Shown here piece after piece: positions 28,793 through 38,002 of a stretch of 64,000 bases of DNA (position 1 is the first letter of the stretch; each line of letters starts with the position of its first letter). The position numbers and the translations under genes were made by a program. The stretch comes from Verrucomicrobium sp. GAS474 (lineage in GTDB: Bacteria; Verrucomicrobiota; Verrucomicrobiia; Methylacidiphilales; GAS474). The stretch is from NCBI RefSeq assembly GCF_900105685.1, contig NZ_LT629781.1, positions 3,162,001-3,226,000 of the forward strand, read 5' to 3'. The notes beneath the pieces are model-generated. The model was not told where the DNA came from. It made no database searches and saw only the letters and a list, made by a program, of their open reading frames with translations.

Positions 28793-29638
28793 TTAGGCGT
28801 GGGAAGACTTGGAAACGGCGGTGGCGGCACCCTCGTTGGCGAGGGTGGAGTCGGGCCGGGCGTACCAGCGGTAGAAAAGGACGAAGACGCCGCTCATGTA
28901 GATGAGGCAGGAAGGGACCCACATGAGGAGGCCGCCGATCTGCTGGTCGTGCTGGGGGGTGAGGCCGAGGTCACCCTGGATCCAGCTGCGGAGGCCGAGG
29001 GGATCCATGCCGTGCGCGAAGGAGGGGCAGACGCTGACCGGGGAGAACGTGAGGTAGATCCCGATCAGGGTGCAGGCGACGCAGGAGGAGAAGAGGTAGC
29101 CGACGCCCTGGAGGGGGTGGAGCCGCTGTTCCGAGACGGGGGCGATCACCGGCCACCAGAAGGCCGCACCCATGAGGAGGAGGCTGGCGGTCTGGATCTG
29201 GGAAACCGCACCGATCTCCTGAGAGGCGGAGCAGAGGGAGGGCAAATGCCAGAAGCCCATCGCGCCGATGCCCATGGCCCAGCCGAGGAGGGGCTTCCCG
29301 AAGAGGGCCGAGGCCTTCGAGAGGAAGGGGCTCTTCTTCAGCGCCGACGTCACGACCTCGGGATCGAGGCTCATGAGGAGGAGGGCCGGGGCGACGAGGA
29401 GGAGCAGGATGTGGTGCACCATGTGGACGCTGAACAGGTAGCCGTTGGAGAGGCGGGCCAGCGGCGAGACGGTGGCCAGGAGGAAGGCCGTGACCGAGGC
29501 GGCGAAGAGGAGCGGACGGCTCCCCGACATCCGGCCCCGATGGGAGCGGAGGTAGAGGAAGGCGGCCACGCCCGCGACGATCCACGCCGGGGAGGTCCAA
29601 TTCCAGAGACCGAGAACGAGGGAAACTTGGGAACTCAT
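28793..29638 (-). CDS. ctaG: CtaG-type cytochrome c oxidase assembly factor
   Basis: Polytopic membrane protein of 281 residues with about seven helices. It matches the caa3-type CtaG family: the His-rich segment VHMVHHILLLLVAP, the GFWHLP helix and the PQHDQQIGGLLMWVP segment near the C-terminus. In Bacillus-type caa3 oxidases CtaG is needed for making active enzyme, probably in copper handling. It is distinct from the Cox11-type protein that shares the symbol. It lies between the oxidase core and the bc genes. Confidence 0.9.
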   Translation of the reverse strand: MSSQVSLVLGLWNWTSPAWIVAGVAAFLYLRSHRGRMSGSRPLLFAASVTAFLLATVSPLARLSNGYLFSVHMVHHILLLLVAPALLLMSLDPEVVTSALKKSPFLSKASALFGKPLLGWAMGIGAMGFWHLPSLCSASQEIGAVSQIQTASLLLMGAAFWWPVIAPVSEQRLHPLQGVGYLFSSCVACTLIGIYLTFSPVSVCPSFAHGMDPLGLRSWIQGDLGLTPQHDQQIGGLLMWVPSCLIYMSGVFVLFYRWYARPDSTLANEGAATAVSKSSHA

Positions 29639-29678
29639 AGTGTTTAGCGGAGTGTTTGCAAACGTCTTAAGTGGAGCC

Positions 29679-31949
29679 TTAGAACAAGCGGGTGATCCAG
29701 CCGATCGGGTGGTAGATCATCAGGAAGAGGACGACCCAGACGACGTCGACGAAGTGCCAGTACCAGCCGAGCGCCTCGAAGGATTCCATCCGGTTCTCGG
29801 TCTTCAGGTTTTCCTTCATCAGGCCGAGGCCCCAGAAGACCGCGAGGGCGATGATGCCGACGAAGACGTGGATGCCGTGGAACCCGGTGAGGGTGAAGAA
29901 GGTGCTGCCGAAGACGTTGCGGCCGAGGTTGATCCCCTCGCCGAAGAGCTCCGCGTATTCGTAGGCCTGGCCGCCGACGAAGGTGAGGCCGAGGACGATC
30001 GTCGCCCCGAGCCAGCCGAGGAACTTCCGGTCGTTGCCCGCGCGGAGGAAGTGCTCCGCCTTGTGCATCGTCCAGCTGCTCGCGAAGAGGGCGATGGAGA
30101 AGAACCAGGTCCGGGGGATGTTCAACACGGTGTCCGCGTTGATGTCGGGCGGCGGGTTGTGGTTGAAGAGGATGTAGGCGCTGATGAGCATCGAGAAGAA
30201 GACGCCTTCGGAGCTGATGAAGAAGATCATCAGGACCTTGTTCAGGTGCATCTTGATCGGGGCCTCGTCCTTCGTCGGTTCCCGCTTGATGTCCATGTCG
30301 TCCGGGTGGGCCAGATCCCAGAGGGGACGGGGTCCGTGGATGGGGGGGACGAGGTCGAAGTTGTCGTGGGGAGGCGGCGAGGTGGTGGCCCATTCCAGGG
30401 TCCAGCCGTTCCAGGGGTTGTTCCCGGCGATCTGGCCGCGCAGGTTGCTCTTGATGATGTTGTAGATGAACGGGAGCGTGCCGAGAGCGAAGATCAGAGC
30501 GCCGACGGAGGAGATGCAGTTCAGGATGCTCCAGCCGGGGAGGTCGGGGTAGGTGTAGATGCGGCGCGGCATCCCCATGAGGCCGAGGAAGTGCTGGACG
30601 AAGAACGTCATGTTGAAGCCGATCATCGTGCACCAGAAGTGGATGCGGCCGAGGCGCTCGTCGAGCATCCGGCCGGTGATCTTCGGGAACCAGTAGTAAC
30701 CGCCGGCGAAGAGGCCGAAGACGGTGCCGCCGATGAGGACGTAGTGGAAGTGGGCGATGATGAAGTAGCTGTCGCTCACGGCCCAGTCGAACGGGGCGAC
30801 GGCGAGCATGACGCCGCTGACGCCGCCGCAGACGAAGACGATCAGGAAGCCGATGCAGAAGAGCATGGCGGTGGTGAACTTGATGCGGCCGCGCCACATC
30901 GTCGAGGTCCAGTTGAAGATCTTCACCCCGGTCGGGATGGCGATCAGCATGGTGCCGACGGCGAAGAAGGCGTCGGCGTAGATGCCGAGGCCGGCGACGA
31001 ACATGTGGTGGGCCCAGACGCCGAAGCCGAGGAGGGCGATGGCGACCGCCGAGACGGTGATGAAGCCGTAGCCGGTGATCGGGCGGCGGGAGAAGACGGG
31101 GATGATCTCGGAGACCATGCCGAAGGCGGGCAGGATGAGGATGTAGACCTCGGGGTGGCCGAAGACCCAGAAGACGTGCTCCCAGAAGAGAGGGTCGCCG
31201 CCGCCCGCGCTCTTGAAGAAGTGGGCGTCGAGCATCCGGTCCGCCGTGAGCATGACGAGGCCCGCGTTGAGGGCGGGGAGGGCCAGCACCGTGAGGATCG
31301 CGGTAATGAACGACATCCAGACGAAGAGGGGGACGCGCTGGAGGCTCATGCCCGGAGCGCGGAACTTCAGGACCGTGACGATGATGTTGAAGGAGGAGCC
31401 GACGGAGCCGATACCGAGGGCGAGGAGGCCGAGGCTGTAGTAGTCCGGCCCGAGGGTGGAGGTGAAGGTCCGCTCGCTCAACGGGGCGTAGCTGAACCAG
31501 CCGACCTCGGGGGCGGCCCCGGTGAGGAAGCTGAAGTTCAGCATGATGCCGCCGAGGGGGAACATCCAGAACGCGAGGGCGTTCAACCGCGGGAAAGCGA
31601 CGTCCCGCGCGCCGACCATGAGGGGGACGAAGTAGTTCTGGAACCCGGCCAGCACGGGCATGCCGACGAGGAAGACCATGCTGGTGCCGTGCATGGTGAA
31701 GAGCTGGTTGAAGGTCAGCGGGGAGATGAAGTGGGCATTGGCCCAGCAGAGCTGGAGGCGCATGAGGAGCGCCTCGCTCCCGGCGACGACCAGGAAGAAG
31801 AGGGCGCCGACCATGTACATGACGCCGATCTGCTTGTGATCGACGCTGGCCATCCACTCGAAGCGGAGGCTGCGGAAGCCGCCGTGCCCGTGGGCATCGT
31901 GGCCGTGGGCGTCGGAGGAGTGGGAATCGGAAAGGGTGGAGGAGCTCAT
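29679..31949 (-). CDS. Cytochrome c oxidase subunits I and III fused in one chain (caa3 type)
   Basis: Haem-copper oxidase core of 756 residues. The first ~530 are subunit I: the CuB/haem region FGHPEVYILILPAFG with Glu (type A1 signature), HH of WAHHMFV and the HFHYVL haem ligands. The D-channel set N.(10).D...N is intact in NYFVPLMVGARDVAFPRLN. After a Pro-rich linker (about 535-575) comes subunit III with FHGIHVFVG and WYWHFVDVVWV. Such I-III fusions are known, for example in Thermus caa3. The N-terminal tail is His-rich (DAHGHDAHGHGG). It follows coxB by six bases. Confidence 0.95.
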   Translation of the reverse strand: MSSSTLSDSHSSDAHGHDAHGHGGFRSLRFEWMASVDHKQIGVMYMVGALFFLVVAGSEALLMRLQLCWANAHFISPLTFNQLFTMHGTSMVFLVGMPVLAGFQNYFVPLMVGARDVAFPRLNALAFWMFPLGGIMLNFSFLTGAAPEVGWFSYAPLSERTFTSTLGPDYYSLGLLALGIGSVGSSFNIIVTVLKFRAPGMSLQRVPLFVWMSFITAILTVLALPALNAGLVMLTADRMLDAHFFKSAGGGDPLFWEHVFWVFGHPEVYILILPAFGMVSEIIPVFSRRPITGYGFITVSAVAIALLGFGVWAHHMFVAGLGIYADAFFAVGTMLIAIPTGVKIFNWTSTMWRGRIKFTTAMLFCIGFLIVFVCGGVSGVMLAVAPFDWAVSDSYFIIAHFHYVLIGGTVFGLFAGGYYWFPKITGRMLDERLGRIHFWCTMIGFNMTFFVQHFLGLMGMPRRIYTYPDLPGWSILNCISSVGALIFALGTLPFIYNIIKSNLRGQIAGNNPWNGWTLEWATTSPPPHDNFDLVPPIHGPRPLWDLAHPDDMDIKREPTKDEAPIKMHLNKVLMIFFISSEGVFFSMLISAYILFNHNPPPDINADTVLNIPRTWFFSIALFASSWTMHKAEHFLRAGNDRKFLGWLGATIVLGLTFVGGQAYEYAELFGEGINLGRNVFGSTFFTLTGFHGIHVFVGIIALAVFWGLGLMKENLKTENRMESFEALGWYWHFVDVVWVVLFLMIYHPIGWITRLF

Positions 31950-31955
31950 GCTAAC

Positions 31956-33011
31956 TTATTTGAGGGTCTCGAGATAATTGGTCAGATCGTGGGCCTGCTC
32001 TTCGCTGAACTGGAAGTTGGGCATGTTGCAGCCGGGCTTGATGGCTTGGGGATTCTTCATCCAGAGGTAGAGCGCCTCCGGGGTGTTGTGGGTGATGACC
32101 CCGGCGCCGAGGGTCTCCCGGGAGGCGACGTGGGTCAGGTCGGGCGCGTAGCGGGCTGTGCTGACGCCGTCGATCCGGTGGCAGGTGCCGCAGGTCTGGT
32201 CCTGATAGATCTTGTAGCCGCGGGCGATGCTCTTCTCGAGGTCGCCTAGGGCGGAGACAGGAGCGACGGCAGCGGCGGCGGTCCCGGCCTTCGTGGCGAA
32301 AGCGGCGGGGGCGGCAATGGCGGGAGTCTCGCCAGAGGGCACCTTCGGCGTCGCCTTCTGCTGGGCGACCCAGGCGGCGTAATCCGCCGGGCTGTCGACG
32401 ACGAGGAGAAGGCGCATCCAGGCGTGCTGGTTGCCGCAGAACTGGGCGCAGGCCCCGAGGTAGCGGCCGGGGACGTTGTGCTGGAAGACGATGGTGTTGT
32501 GGTGGCCGGGGATCATCTGCTGCTTCCGGCCGACGTCGGGAACCCAGAAGGTGTGGATGACGTCGTAGGAGTCGAGCTGGACGGTGAAGGGCTTCCCGGC
32601 CTCGATGTGGATTTCGTTGGCCGTGATGATCCCGAGGTCGGGATAGCGGACGTCCCACCACCACTGGGCGCCGGAGACGATGATGTCGGGCTTGGCTCCG
32701 GGGAGCGGCTCGCCGTTGTTCTTGCCGAAGAGGCTGGCGACGGTGATCCAGCCGAGGTAGACGCAGATCAGGAGGGGGATGATCGTCCAGACGATTTCGA
32801 TCCGGTGATCGAGAGGCTTCTGGGACGGTTCACCGGCTTCGCCGCGGTCCCGGAAGTGAACGATCGAGTAGATGACCCAGGCGGTGACGATGAGGAAGAT
32901 GGCGACGCAGACCGCCGTGACGATGAGGGTGATCCGGGTCATCTCCGCGGCCTGCGGGGACTGGCTCGATAAAGTCGGGATCCACTTGGACAAAAAGGAT
33001 TCTGAGAGCAT
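31956..33011 (-). CDS. Cytochrome c oxidase subunit II with C-terminal cytochrome c domain
   Basis: First gene of the respiratory operon, 351 residues. Two N-terminal membrane helices (about 27-50 and 72-95) are followed by the CuA cupredoxin domain with ligands H153, C188, C192, H196 and M199 (CAQFCGNQHAWM), and an Ala-rich linker. A fused c-type domain has haem motif CGTCH (274-278) and a Met ligand in CNMPNF. This makes the oxidase caa3-type, able to take electrons directly from the bc complex domain. No cleavable lipobox is seen. Confidence 0.95.
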   Translation of the reverse strand: MLSESFLSKWIPTLSSQSPQAAEMTRITLIVTAVCVAIFLIVTAWVIYSIVHFRDRGEAGEPSQKPLDHRIEIVWTIIPLLICVYLGWITVASLFGKNNGEPLPGAKPDIIVSGAQWWWDVRYPDLGIITANEIHIEAGKPFTVQLDSYDVIHTFWVPDVGRKQQMIPGHHNTIVFQHNVPGRYLGACAQFCGNQHAWMRLLLVVDSPADYAAWVAQQKATPKVPSGETPAIAAPAAFATKAGTAAAAVAPVSALGDLEKSIARGYKIYQDQTCGTCHRIDGVSTARYAPDLTHVASRETLGAGVITHNTPEALYLWMKNPQAIKPGCNMPNFQFSEEQAHDLTNYLETLK

Positions 33012-33088
33012 GATCTAGGGGGTGACAATAACGGTAAAACTCGACAATGCTTGGGGCAAAATAGCAATGAATAACCGGGGGCGAAACC

Positions 33089-33134
33089 GCGGCAATTTGC
33101 CGCATATCGACCACAAGTTGCCGCAGGTTGCCGT
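33089..33134. promoter_or_regulatory. Repeated TTGCCGC sites upstream of the respiratory operon
   Basis: The 267-base divergent gap (33012-33278) is AT-richer than its surroundings and holds a near-palindrome, GCGGCAA-T-TTGCCGC (33089-33103). Two further same-orientation copies follow: TTGCCGC at 33118-33124 and TTGCCGT at 33128-33134. They lie 78-123 bases upstream of coxB. This looks like an operator array for a regulator of the operon or of the divergent phosphoesterase gene; the factor is unknown. Confidence 0.5.
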
Positions 33135-33278
33135 AGGTATTTTTTAATTTCAAATAGAAAGAGTCGGTGCGCATTCTTTTTTAAGCTGGAAGAACAAAAA
33201 ACATCCGGTTAACCCACTTTCCCTTTCCCCTCCCCCTTCGCATCCTCCTTTGCCCTTGCTTCCGTCCCGCTTCTTTCA

Positions 33279-34499
33279 ATGAAACTCCATTTCGCCACGG
33301 TCGTCTTCCTCATCGCGCTCACCCTCAACGGAATCTGCTGGGGATTGCTCTACGGCTTCGTCCGCCGCCTCTCGCCGCCCTGGCGTCGGGGCCTCCGCAT
33401 CGCCCTCGCCTGCTTCATCGGCTTCGAGCTGCTCGGGTTCTGCTGGATCACGATCCCGCGCATGATGTTCCATGAAGCCCCGCCGCTGCCAGGCCGTTTC
33501 CTGCCGAGCCTCATCCTGCTCTGGAACCTGCTGACGCTTCCCCTGGTCACCGCGTTCCTCCTGGTGGCGGCGGCGATCCGCCACCTCGTCCGCTGGAGCG
33601 GCAAGCTCTATCGCCGCTATCGGACCGCGCCCGTGCCTTCCCCCTCCCCCGACACGACGACAAGCGCGACCGAAGAAGAAGTGGCCAACCCGAACCGCCG
33701 CCAATTCCTCTTCCGCACCGGTGCCGCCTTGCTTCCCGCCGTCTCGACCCTCGGGATGACGGTGGCAGCGTACCTCCAACTCCCCTTCTTCCGGACGCGC
33801 AAGACCGAGGTGCTGATTCCCGATCTCCCGCCGGAGCTCGACGGCCTCCGCATCGCCCATGTCAGCGACTTCCACGCGGGACGCTTCATCGATACCGATT
33901 ACCTCCGGCGGATCACCGACACGGTGAACGCCCTCGACGTCGACCTCATCGCGTTCACGGGAGACCTGATCGACTACAACCTCACCGATCTTCCCGCCGC
34001 CCTCGATTGCCTGCGCGGGATGCGATCCCGCTACGGCCTCTGGCTCTGCGAGGGGAACCACGACCTCTATGAGGACGCCGACGCCTTCCGCGCCGCGGCC
34101 CGGGCCTCGGGGCTGAACTTCCTCTTCAACGATTCCCGGGTGATCACCGTCCGCGAGGTCCCGGTCCAGATCATCGGCCTCAGCTGGGAGACGAGCGTCG
34201 GTCCCGACCGGATCGACTGGCGGGCCGATACCTTCCCGATCCTGCTGGGGCATCATCCGCATTGCTTCGACGGCGCCGTCGCGGCCGGCATTCCCCTCAC
34301 CCTCTCCGGCCACACGCACGGCGGGCAGATCATGCTGACGAAGTCGATCGGCTGCGGCCCCGTCTTCTTCCGGTACTGGTCGGGGCTCTATGAAAAGGAA
34401 GAGTGCCGCCTCGTCGTCTCGAACGGCGCGGGGAATTGGTTCCCCCTGCGGATCAATGCCCCGGCGGAGATCGGGTTGGTGACGTTGAAGCGGGTTTAG
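33279..34499 (+). CDS. Membrane-anchored metallophosphoesterase (YkuE-like)
   Basis: Protein of 406 residues. Three N-terminal membrane helices (about 5-27, 36-58, 72-96) precede a linker and a second hydrophobic segment led by NRRQFLFRTG. The C-terminal calcineurin-like domain has all the metal-site motifs: DFHAGR (D-x-H), GDLID, GNHD, GHHP and GHTHGGQ. Relatives include YkuE-type phosphodiesterases, some acting on lipid A precursors or UDP-sugars; the substrate here is unknown. It is divergent from the respiratory operon and overlaps the next, convergent gene by four bases. Confidence 0.9.
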   Translation: MKLHFATVVFLIALTLNGICWGLLYGFVRRLSPPWRRGLRIALACFIGFELLGFCWITIPRMMFHEAPPLPGRFLPSLILLWNLLTLPLVTAFLLVAAAIRHLVRWSGKLYRRYRTAPVPSPSPDTTTSATEEEVANPNRRQFLFRTGAALLPAVSTLGMTVAAYLQLPFFRTRKTEVLIPDLPPELDGLRIAHVSDFHAGRFIDTDYLRRITDTVNALDVDLIAFTGDLIDYNLTDLPAALDCLRGMRSRYGLWLCEGNHDLYEDADAFRAAARASGLNFLFNDSRVITVREVPVQIIGLSWETSVGPDRIDWRADTFPILLGHHPHCFDGAVAAGIPLTLSGHTHGGQIMLTKSIGCGPVFFRYWSGLYEKEECRLVVSNGAGNWFPLRINAPAEIGLVTLKRV

Positions 34500-34858
34500 C
34501 CCGAAGGCCACCCCTTGCGCGTTCCCTCGTCTTCTGGCTGTTCCTCGATGCTGAAGACCCGCCAGCGGGTCCGGGCCGAGGTGACTTGGCCCCGCCCGAA
34601 GGTCCGCTTGAAATCGACGAGGAGGACCCAGCCCTCGACGGTCCGGATCCGGTAGCGGTGCTTCCGCACGTAGCGTTCGCCGCTGCCGTGGCTGCAATCG
34701 CCGAATTCCCGGCGGGAGTCGAGGACCTCGGCCACGGTCCATTCCCGATCCCGCCAACGGAAACGGCGCGGCACCCCCGGCTCGCCCCGGGACATCAGGG
34801 CGGTATCGAAGCTTCCCTCCAGCGGAAGGAGCGGCTCGCTGACGAAGGCGCGGGGCAT
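34496..34858 (-). CDS. Small cytoplasmic protein, DUF6504-like
   Basis: Protein of 120 residues without signal or membrane segments. The core (FRWRDREWTVAEVLDSRREF, then YRIRTVEGWVLLVDF) resembles the small beta-rich DUF6504 family; this is from memory of the pattern, not a search. It is basic and Arg/Trp-rich. Convergent with the phosphoesterase gene, sharing four bases at the stop codons. Function unknown. Confidence 0.65.
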   Translation of the reverse strand: MPRAFVSEPLLPLEGSFDTALMSRGEPGVPRRFRWRDREWTVAEVLDSRREFGDCSHGSGERYVRKHRYRIRTVEGWVLLVDFKRTFGRGQVTSARTRWRVFSIEEQPEDEGTRKGWPSG

Positions 34859-34896
34859 GGCTGGGCCGGGCAGGGACGTTGGAGGGAGGAACCAGG

Positions 34897-35484
34897 CTAG
34901 GCCTGGCTCGAATACAAGGAGCCGATGGCCGTTGCCGCCTGCTGATTGTAGTAAAGGCTTGCGATGTTCCCGGTGAGGGAGCCGGTGGAGGAATCGGAGG
35001 CGGAGGAGCCGTTGTTCAGCAAGCTGACGGCCGAACTGATCAACGAGGCCTTGCTCGCGGCCAGCCCTTCCTTGCCCGCCGCGATGGTGGCATCGACGCC
35101 CGAGGCATCGGAGGAGCCGCCGGTCCCGGCGATTCCGGCGCGGGTCAGGGCGGTGAGGAGGGAAAGCTGGGCGATGTTCGAGATGCCGCCGCCGGTGCCG
35201 GAATCTTCGCCGCTCGTCGAGCTGATGAGGGAGCTGAGGGCGCTCTGCTGGGAGGCGAGGCCGGTCTGGGCGGCCGCTGAGGTGGTGGAGCTCCCCGAGG
35301 TGCCGAGGGAGATAATCGAATTGGCGCTCTGGCTCGCCGTCAGGTTCTGCGTGGCGAGGGCGTACTGGCTGTTGAGGAGGGTCTGGGCCGCGCTGGAGGC
35401 CTTTTGCTGGGCCTCGGAGAGGCCGGAGTAGGCGTCGGCCGACAGGTAGCCCGAGGGGATCACGGAGCTGACGCCTGTAGCCAT
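34897..35484 (-). CDS. Ser/Ala/Gly-rich low-complexity protein of unknown function
   Basis: About 195 residues from the ATG at 35484 (a TTG two codons upstream is possible). No signal peptide or membrane segment stands out. Composition is dominated by Ser, Ala, Gly and Thr, with heptad-like helical stretches (SEAQQKASSAAQTLLNSQYA; ASLISSAVSLL) broken by Gly/Ser linkers. This resembles filament, flagellar-rod or surface-assembly proteins in texture only. Cysteine is absent. I cannot assign a family. It lies between the FAH hydrolase and the small DUF6504-like gene. Confidence 0.7.
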   Translation of the reverse strand: MATGVSSVIPSGYLSADAYSGLSEAQQKASSAAQTLLNSQYALATQNLTASQSANSIISLGTSGSSTTSAAAQTGLASQQSALSSLISSTSGEDSGTGGGISNIAQLSLLTALTRAGIAGTGGSSDASGVDATIAAGKEGLAASKASLISSAVSLLNNGSSASDSSTGSLTGNIASLYYNQQAATAIGSLYSSQA

Positions 35485-35515
35485 AAACAAAGGCTACTCC
35501 CCTTTCCCCGACAAA

Positions 35516-36319
<804 letters not shown>

Positions 36320-36322
36320 GAT

Positions 36323-37219
36323 TCAGGATTTTTTAAAGAGGGAGAGGGCTTGCTGATTTTCCCACCGAACGGCGAAGTCCGCAAGGGTGTCGAAGTCGGC
36401 CCGTTCCTTGAGCCAGAGGAGATAGGCCTCGAGGCGGGCGACCATCTTCTCCCCCGCGCGGCGGCGGACGACGAAGGGGATCTTGAAACCCTTCAGGGAG
36501 GTGAATTCCCAGGGATGGAAGAAGATGTTGAGGTAGCCGTCCTCCCGCAGGACCCACTGGCTGGCGAGGCGGTAGAGGGCCATCGGGGAATGCTTGAAGC
36601 TGAGCCAGAAGAGCGGGTACCGGACCAGGGGCGAGGCCGAGACGGGAAGGATCGTGACCCCCTCGCTGCCGAGGTCGCCGAGGCGGTAGGCCGTGCGCGG
36701 TTTCTTGAAATTGTTGTAGCGGCCCGGGAGCCAGATCGGATTGTCGGAGGAATCGTAGCGGTATCCGGCGGCGGCGAGGGCGCGGCGGTCGAACTCCCCG
36801 AAGCGGGCGCGGCGGAAGCCGGTGACCGGCTTCCCGGTGATTTGCTGGAGGGCGACCCGGGAGCGGAGGAGGTCCCGCTCCTCGAAGGAGGAATGGCTCC
36901 AGCCGTGGGAGGCGACCTCGTGCCGCAGCGGGCTCTCGGCGATCCGCCGGATCATCTCGGGCCGGGCCGCGGCGAAGACGGCGGTGGTGAAGAAGGTAGC
37001 CCGGACGCCGGTCCGGTCGAGGAGTTCCAGGACGGCGGTGAGGCCCCGCGTGCCGACGTCGATCTGGGTTTCCTCGGAAGGGAGGTTCCCCTGGCCGTAC
37101 TCGCCGGGGAGGTCGAATTCCTCGACGTCGAAGCTCAGGAGGGCCTTGGGGAGCGGCTTCGCGATGCCGGGGCGGAGCCGGATGCTCGTCCCGCCGAGGT
37201 TAGTATTTACCCGCGACAT
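36323..37219 (-). CDS. Polysaccharide deacetylase (NodB domain, CE4)
   Basis: Protein of 298 residues without a signal peptide. NodB motifs: SFDVEEFD (catalytic base and metal Asp), SHGWSHSSFEE (metal His pair), FRRARFGEFD and the C-terminal FFHPWEF. The form resembles deacetylases of exopolysaccharide loci that begin with SFDVE. The start overlaps the end of the GT2 gene by 20 bases, so the two are translationally coupled. The pairing suggests glycan synthesis in which a lipid-linked sugar is N-deacetylated (inference). Confidence 0.9.
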   Translation of the reverse strand: MSRVNTNLGGTSIRLRPGIAKPLPKALLSFDVEEFDLPGEYGQGNLPSEETQIDVGTRGLTAVLELLDRTGVRATFFTTAVFAAARPEMIRRIAESPLRHEVASHGWSHSSFEERDLLRSRVALQQITGKPVTGFRRARFGEFDRRALAAAGYRYDSSDNPIWLPGRYNNFKKPRTAYRLGDLGSEGVTILPVSASPLVRYPLFWLSFKHSPMALYRLASQWVLREDGYLNIFFHPWEFTSLKGFKIPFVVRRRAGEKMVARLEAYLLWLKERADFDTLADFAVRWENQQALSLFKKS

Positions 37220-37940
37220 CGTTGAAACGGATCTGGACGAGGCCGAGGAACATCCGGAGGGAATCCCGGATGAGCTTCAGCTTCGAGGTTTTGTAGCTGT
37301 GGGCCGAGCTGACGCGGACGGGGATCTCCCCGACGCGGTGGCCGTATTTCTTCGCGAGATAGAGGAGTTCCACATCGAAGGAGAAGCCGCCGATCCGCAT
37401 CTTCTCGAAGAGCTTCCGGCCCACCTCGCGGCGGAAGCCCTTCAGCCCGGCCTGGGTATCCCGGTGGGGGATCCCCATGAAGAGCCGGACCAGGCGGTTG
37501 AAGCCGCCCCCGAGGAGCTGCCGCCGAAGGACGACGCCCTCGTTCTTCGAGTCGGGAAGGTTCCGCGAGCCGATGACGACGTCGAATTCGGCCAGCGTCG
37601 CGCCGAGGTGGAGGACCTGGTCGAGGGAATAGGGCAGGTCGCCGTCGGTGAAGCAGAGGCGCTCCCCCTTGGCCTGGGAGAACCCGGCGCGGACGGCGTT
37701 CCCCTTCCCTCCGTTGGCGGTCAGGGCGAGGAGGTGGACGTTGGCGGGGGCGCCGGGGGCGGAGAGCCGGGCGGCGATCAGGGCGGGGGTCCGGTCGAGG
37801 GAGCCGTCGTCGACGATGACGAACTCCCATTCGGGCTTCGTCTCGGCGAAGGGAATCAGCTCGTCCAGGGTCCGTCCGACGGCGTTTTCCTCGTTGTAGA
37901 TGGGGAGGATCAGGGAAAGCTGGAGCGAGGACGGCGGCAC
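37200..37940 (-). CDS. Family 2 glycosyltransferase, dolichyl-phosphate-mannose-synthase type
   Basis: GT-A enzyme of 246 residues: LSLILPIYNEENAV at the N-terminus, VIVDDGS and TDGDLPY for nucleotide-sugar and metal binding, and a GGFNRLVRLFMG segment typical of DPM1-like enzymes. No C-terminal membrane helices are present. It probably transfers a sugar to a polyprenyl phosphate at the membrane face. It overlaps the deacetylase gene (20 bases), an arrangement that recalls ArnC/ArnD pairs, although the specific sugar cannot be read. Confidence 0.9.
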   Translation of the reverse strand: MPPSSLQLSLILPIYNEENAVGRTLDELIPFAETKPEWEFVIVDDGSLDRTPALIAARLSAPGAPANVHLLALTANGGKGNAVRAGFSQAKGERLCFTDGDLPYSLDQVLHLGATLAEFDVVIGSRNLPDSKNEGVVLRRQLLGGGFNRLVRLFMGIPHRDTQAGLKGFRREVGRKLFEKMRIGGFSFDVELLYLAKKYGHRVGEIPVRVSSAHSYKTSKLKLIRDSLRMFLGLVQIRFNDVAGKY

Positions 37941-38002
37941 GGTCCCCTACTCATTACAGGGCCGGGGGACGGAGGAAAATCAGAAAATGAGACCGTCTCC
38001 CC

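Noticed and set aside
29640-32249. Plus-strand open frame of 869 codons
   Set aside because: Antisense to the fused oxidase subunits; Asp/Glu/Gly-rich shadow.
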